From Parvibaculum sp040882025 (GTDB lineage Bacteria; Pseudomonadota; Alphaproteobacteria; Parvibaculales; Parvibaculaceae), in NCBI RefSeq assembly GCF_040882025.1, contig NZ_JBBECC010000030.1, positions 1-7,366 of the forward strand: DNA of 7,366 bases. The letters are read 5' to 3'. Shown here one piece after another: positions 5,976 to 7,366 of the stretch. Under the pieces are notes generated by a model, which was given only the letters and a program-made list of their open reading frames with translations, was not told where the DNA came from and did no database searches. How positions within the stretch are numbered: position 1 is the first letter of the stretch; each line of letters begins with the position of its first letter. The translations under genes were made by a program, and so were the position numbers.

Positions 5976-6916
5976 CAGAGGACGCTCTCGCCGACGCCCA
6001 GAGGAAAGCCGCGCAGGAATTCGCGCGCATTGACGGGGGACTTGCCGGCGCGCTGCAGTTCGGCGATTTCGAGGGCGCCCTGCCCGCAGGCGATGACGAT
6101 CGTGTCGCCGGCGGACAGCACGTCGCCGGGTTTGCCGGATTTTCCGACGGGCCTTGCGCGGAGGATTTTGATGCGGACGGTCTCCTTGCCGCGCGTTATC
6201 TCGAAGAAAGCGCCGGGTGCCGGCGTCAATCCGCGAATGTGGCAATCGAGTTCGCCGGCGGGACGCGACCAGTCGATGCGGGCCTCGGCCTTGCCGATCT
6301 TCGTTGCATAGGTGACGCCGGTTTCGGCCTGCGGCGACGCATCGAGCGCGCCGCGCGACAGAGCCGCCAGCGCACGAACCATCAACGAGGCTCCGATATG
6401 CGAGAGCCTGTCATGCAGGCGGCCCGACGTATCGTCGGGCGTGATCACCACATGCTCGGCCAGCAGCACGGGACCGGTGTCGAGACCTTGCTCCATCTGC
6501 ATTACCATGACGCCGGTTTCGGCATCCCCCGCCATGATGGCCCGCTGCATGGGCGCGGCGCCGCGCCAGCGCGGCAAGAGCGAGGCATGCAGGTTGAGGC
6601 AACCGAGACGCGGTGCCTCGAGCACCGGTTTGGGCAGGATGAGACCGTAGGCGACGACGACCGCGACATCGAGATCGAGCGCGGCGAAGGCCCGTTGCTC
6701 GGCTTCGCCTTTCAGCGAGGCGGGCGTGAAGACGGGAATGCCCTGCTCTTCGGCAAAGCGATGCACCGGCGACAGTTGCTCGGCCATGCCCCGGCCGGCC
6801 TTGCGCGGCGGCTGCGCGTATACAGCGACCACCTCGTGGCCGGCGGCCAGAATCTCGGCGAGAACCGGAACCGAGAAATCGGGCGTGCCCATGAAGGCGA
6901 GGCGCAATCTATCCAT
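5975..6916 (-). CDS. fmt: Methionyl-tRNA formyltransferase
   Basis: Fmt transfers a formyl group from 10-formyltetrahydrofolate to initiator Met-tRNA. At 313 residues it matches the usual length. The N-terminal Rossmann domain opens with FMGTPDFS (8-15), has the flexible tRNA-contacting loop around KAGRGM (39-44), and carries the catalytic residues N108 and H110 in NLHASLLPRWRG and D146 in QGLDTG, at the same numbers as in E. coli. The C-terminal OB-like domain (about 205-313) ends with the usual LQRAGKSPVNAREFLRG-type segment. A GGAGG ribosome site (6927-6923 on the - strand) lies six bases before the ATG. The gene follows def after 27 bases and overlaps truA by one base, so def-fmt-truA is probably one operon. 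Confidence 0.97.
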   Translation of the reverse strand: MDRLRLAFMGTPDFSVPVLAEILAAGHEVVAVYAQPPRKAGRGMAEQLSPVHRFAEEQGIPVFTPASLKGEAEQRAFAALDLDVAVVVAYGLILPKPVLEAPRLGCLNLHASLLPRWRGAAPMQRAIMAGDAETGVMVMQMEQGLDTGPVLLAEHVVITPDDTSGRLHDRLSHIGASLMVRALAALSRGALDASPQAETGVTYATKIGKAEARIDWSRPAGELDCHIRGLTPAPGAFFEITRGKETVRIKILRARPVGKSGKPGDVLSAGDTIVIACGQGALEIAELQRAGKSPVNAREFLRGFPLGVGESVL

Positions 6917-6943
6917 TGCGCGCCTCCGGCGGGTGGGCGGCGC

Positions 6944-7366
6944 TCAAGCCGGTTCCTTTTCCTGCAGCTTCTTCTGCTTGATCAGTTTTTTCAGCATCAT
7001 CGAACGCTTGACGCGCGAGAGATGGTCGATGAAGAGGATGCCCTTCAGATGATCCATTTCGTGCTGCAGGCAGGTGGCGAGCAACTCGTCGCATTCCTCC
7101 TCGCGAATCTCGCCCTGATAGTCGAGATAGCGCACACGGCAGCGCGCCGGGCGCTCGACTTCCTCGTAAAGATCGGGAACCGAGAGGCAGCCTTCCTCGT
7201 AGATCGCCGTGTCGTCCGAGGCCCAGAGAAGCTCCGGATTGACGAAATAGCGCGGCTCAGGCTTTTCGCCGTCCCGCGCCAGATCCATGACGATTACCGC
7301 TTTCGGCACACCGACCTGCACCGCCGCGAGCCCGATGCCGGGCGCGGCATACATGGTCTCCAGCAT
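6944..7366 (-). CDS. def: Peptide deformylase, N-terminus cut by window edge
   Basis: Def is a metal-dependent hydrolase that removes the formyl group from the N-terminal Met of new proteins at the ribosome exit. All three family motifs are present in the 140 visible residues: GIGLAAVQVG (10-19), EGCLSVP with metal ligand C60 (58-64), and QHEMDHLKG with H102, E103 and H106 (101-109). A Lys-rich tail (about 120-138) ends the protein. The Met encoded at the very end of the window is not the true start: it aligns with an internal Met (the MFETMYAEEGIGL region of E. coli Def), so about 33 N-terminal residues and the promoter lie outside. It is the first visible gene of the - strand translation operon. 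Confidence 0.96.
   Translation of the reverse strand: MLETMYAAPGIGLAAVQVGVPKAVIVMDLARDGEKPEPRYFVNPELLWASDDTAIYEEGCLSVPDLYEEVERPARCRVRYLDYQGEIREEECDELLATCLQHEMDHLKGILFIDHLSRVKRSMMLKKLIKQKKLQEKEPA

Noticed and set aside
5331..6311. Open frame of 326 codons on the + strand over truA and fmt
   Set aside because: Crosses two well-identified - strand genes and shows no domain of its own.
7364..7366. Terminal ATG as the true start of def
   Set aside because: It corresponds to an internal Met of the family, and a complete Def has about 33 more residues; the window simply ends there.

Overview
The window looks like an ordinary, well-packed chromosomal segment of a GC-rich alphaproteobacterium, probably in or near the Hyphomicrobiales/Rhizobiales or Parvibaculum-like lineages. 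The reasons are the high GC with strong G/C third-position bias, the neighbourhood of dapD, dapE, murI, truA, fmt and def, a TipF-like membrane/coiled-coil/EAL protein with a CtrA-box-like sequence upstream, and two repeat types often seen between alphaproteobacterial genes. The exact genus cannot be fixed from the sequence alone.

Layout. Positions 1-154 hold no gene. They contain three consecutive hairpins in a G/C-rich repeat-like block (about 1-105), then a candidate CtrA box and weak promoter. On the + strand follow a TipF-like degenerate EAL protein (185-1516), a short spacer with a 9-bp inverted repeat and a sigma70-type promoter, then a tight run of four genes: dapD (1600-2457), dapE (2504-3682), an unrecognised membrane protein (3693-4295) and murI (4292-5116). 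A 121-bp gap holds an approximately 86-bp palindromic repeat that lies between converging gene sets. On the - strand, read right to left, are def (cut by the window edge at 7366), fmt (6916-5975) and truA (5975-5238), probably one operon; fmt and truA overlap by one base.

How the genes work together. dapD and dapE supply two steps of the succinylase branch to meso-diaminopimelate and lysine, and murI supplies D-glutamate. The + strand run is therefore largely a peptidoglycan-precursor unit, with a multi-pass membrane protein of unknown function embedded in it. The - strand run is a translation unit: Fmt formylates initiator Met-tRNA, Def removes the formyl group from new proteins, and TruA modifies the tRNA anticodon stem. 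The TipF-like gene is likely a separately regulated flagellar/cell-cycle gene.

No clearly new multi-gene system is visible. The points most worth a second look are the degenerate EAL domain with its CtrA-like upstream site, the unknown membrane protein translationally coupled to murI, the promoter whose -10 box sits in the loop of an inverted repeat, and the two intergenic repeat elements.
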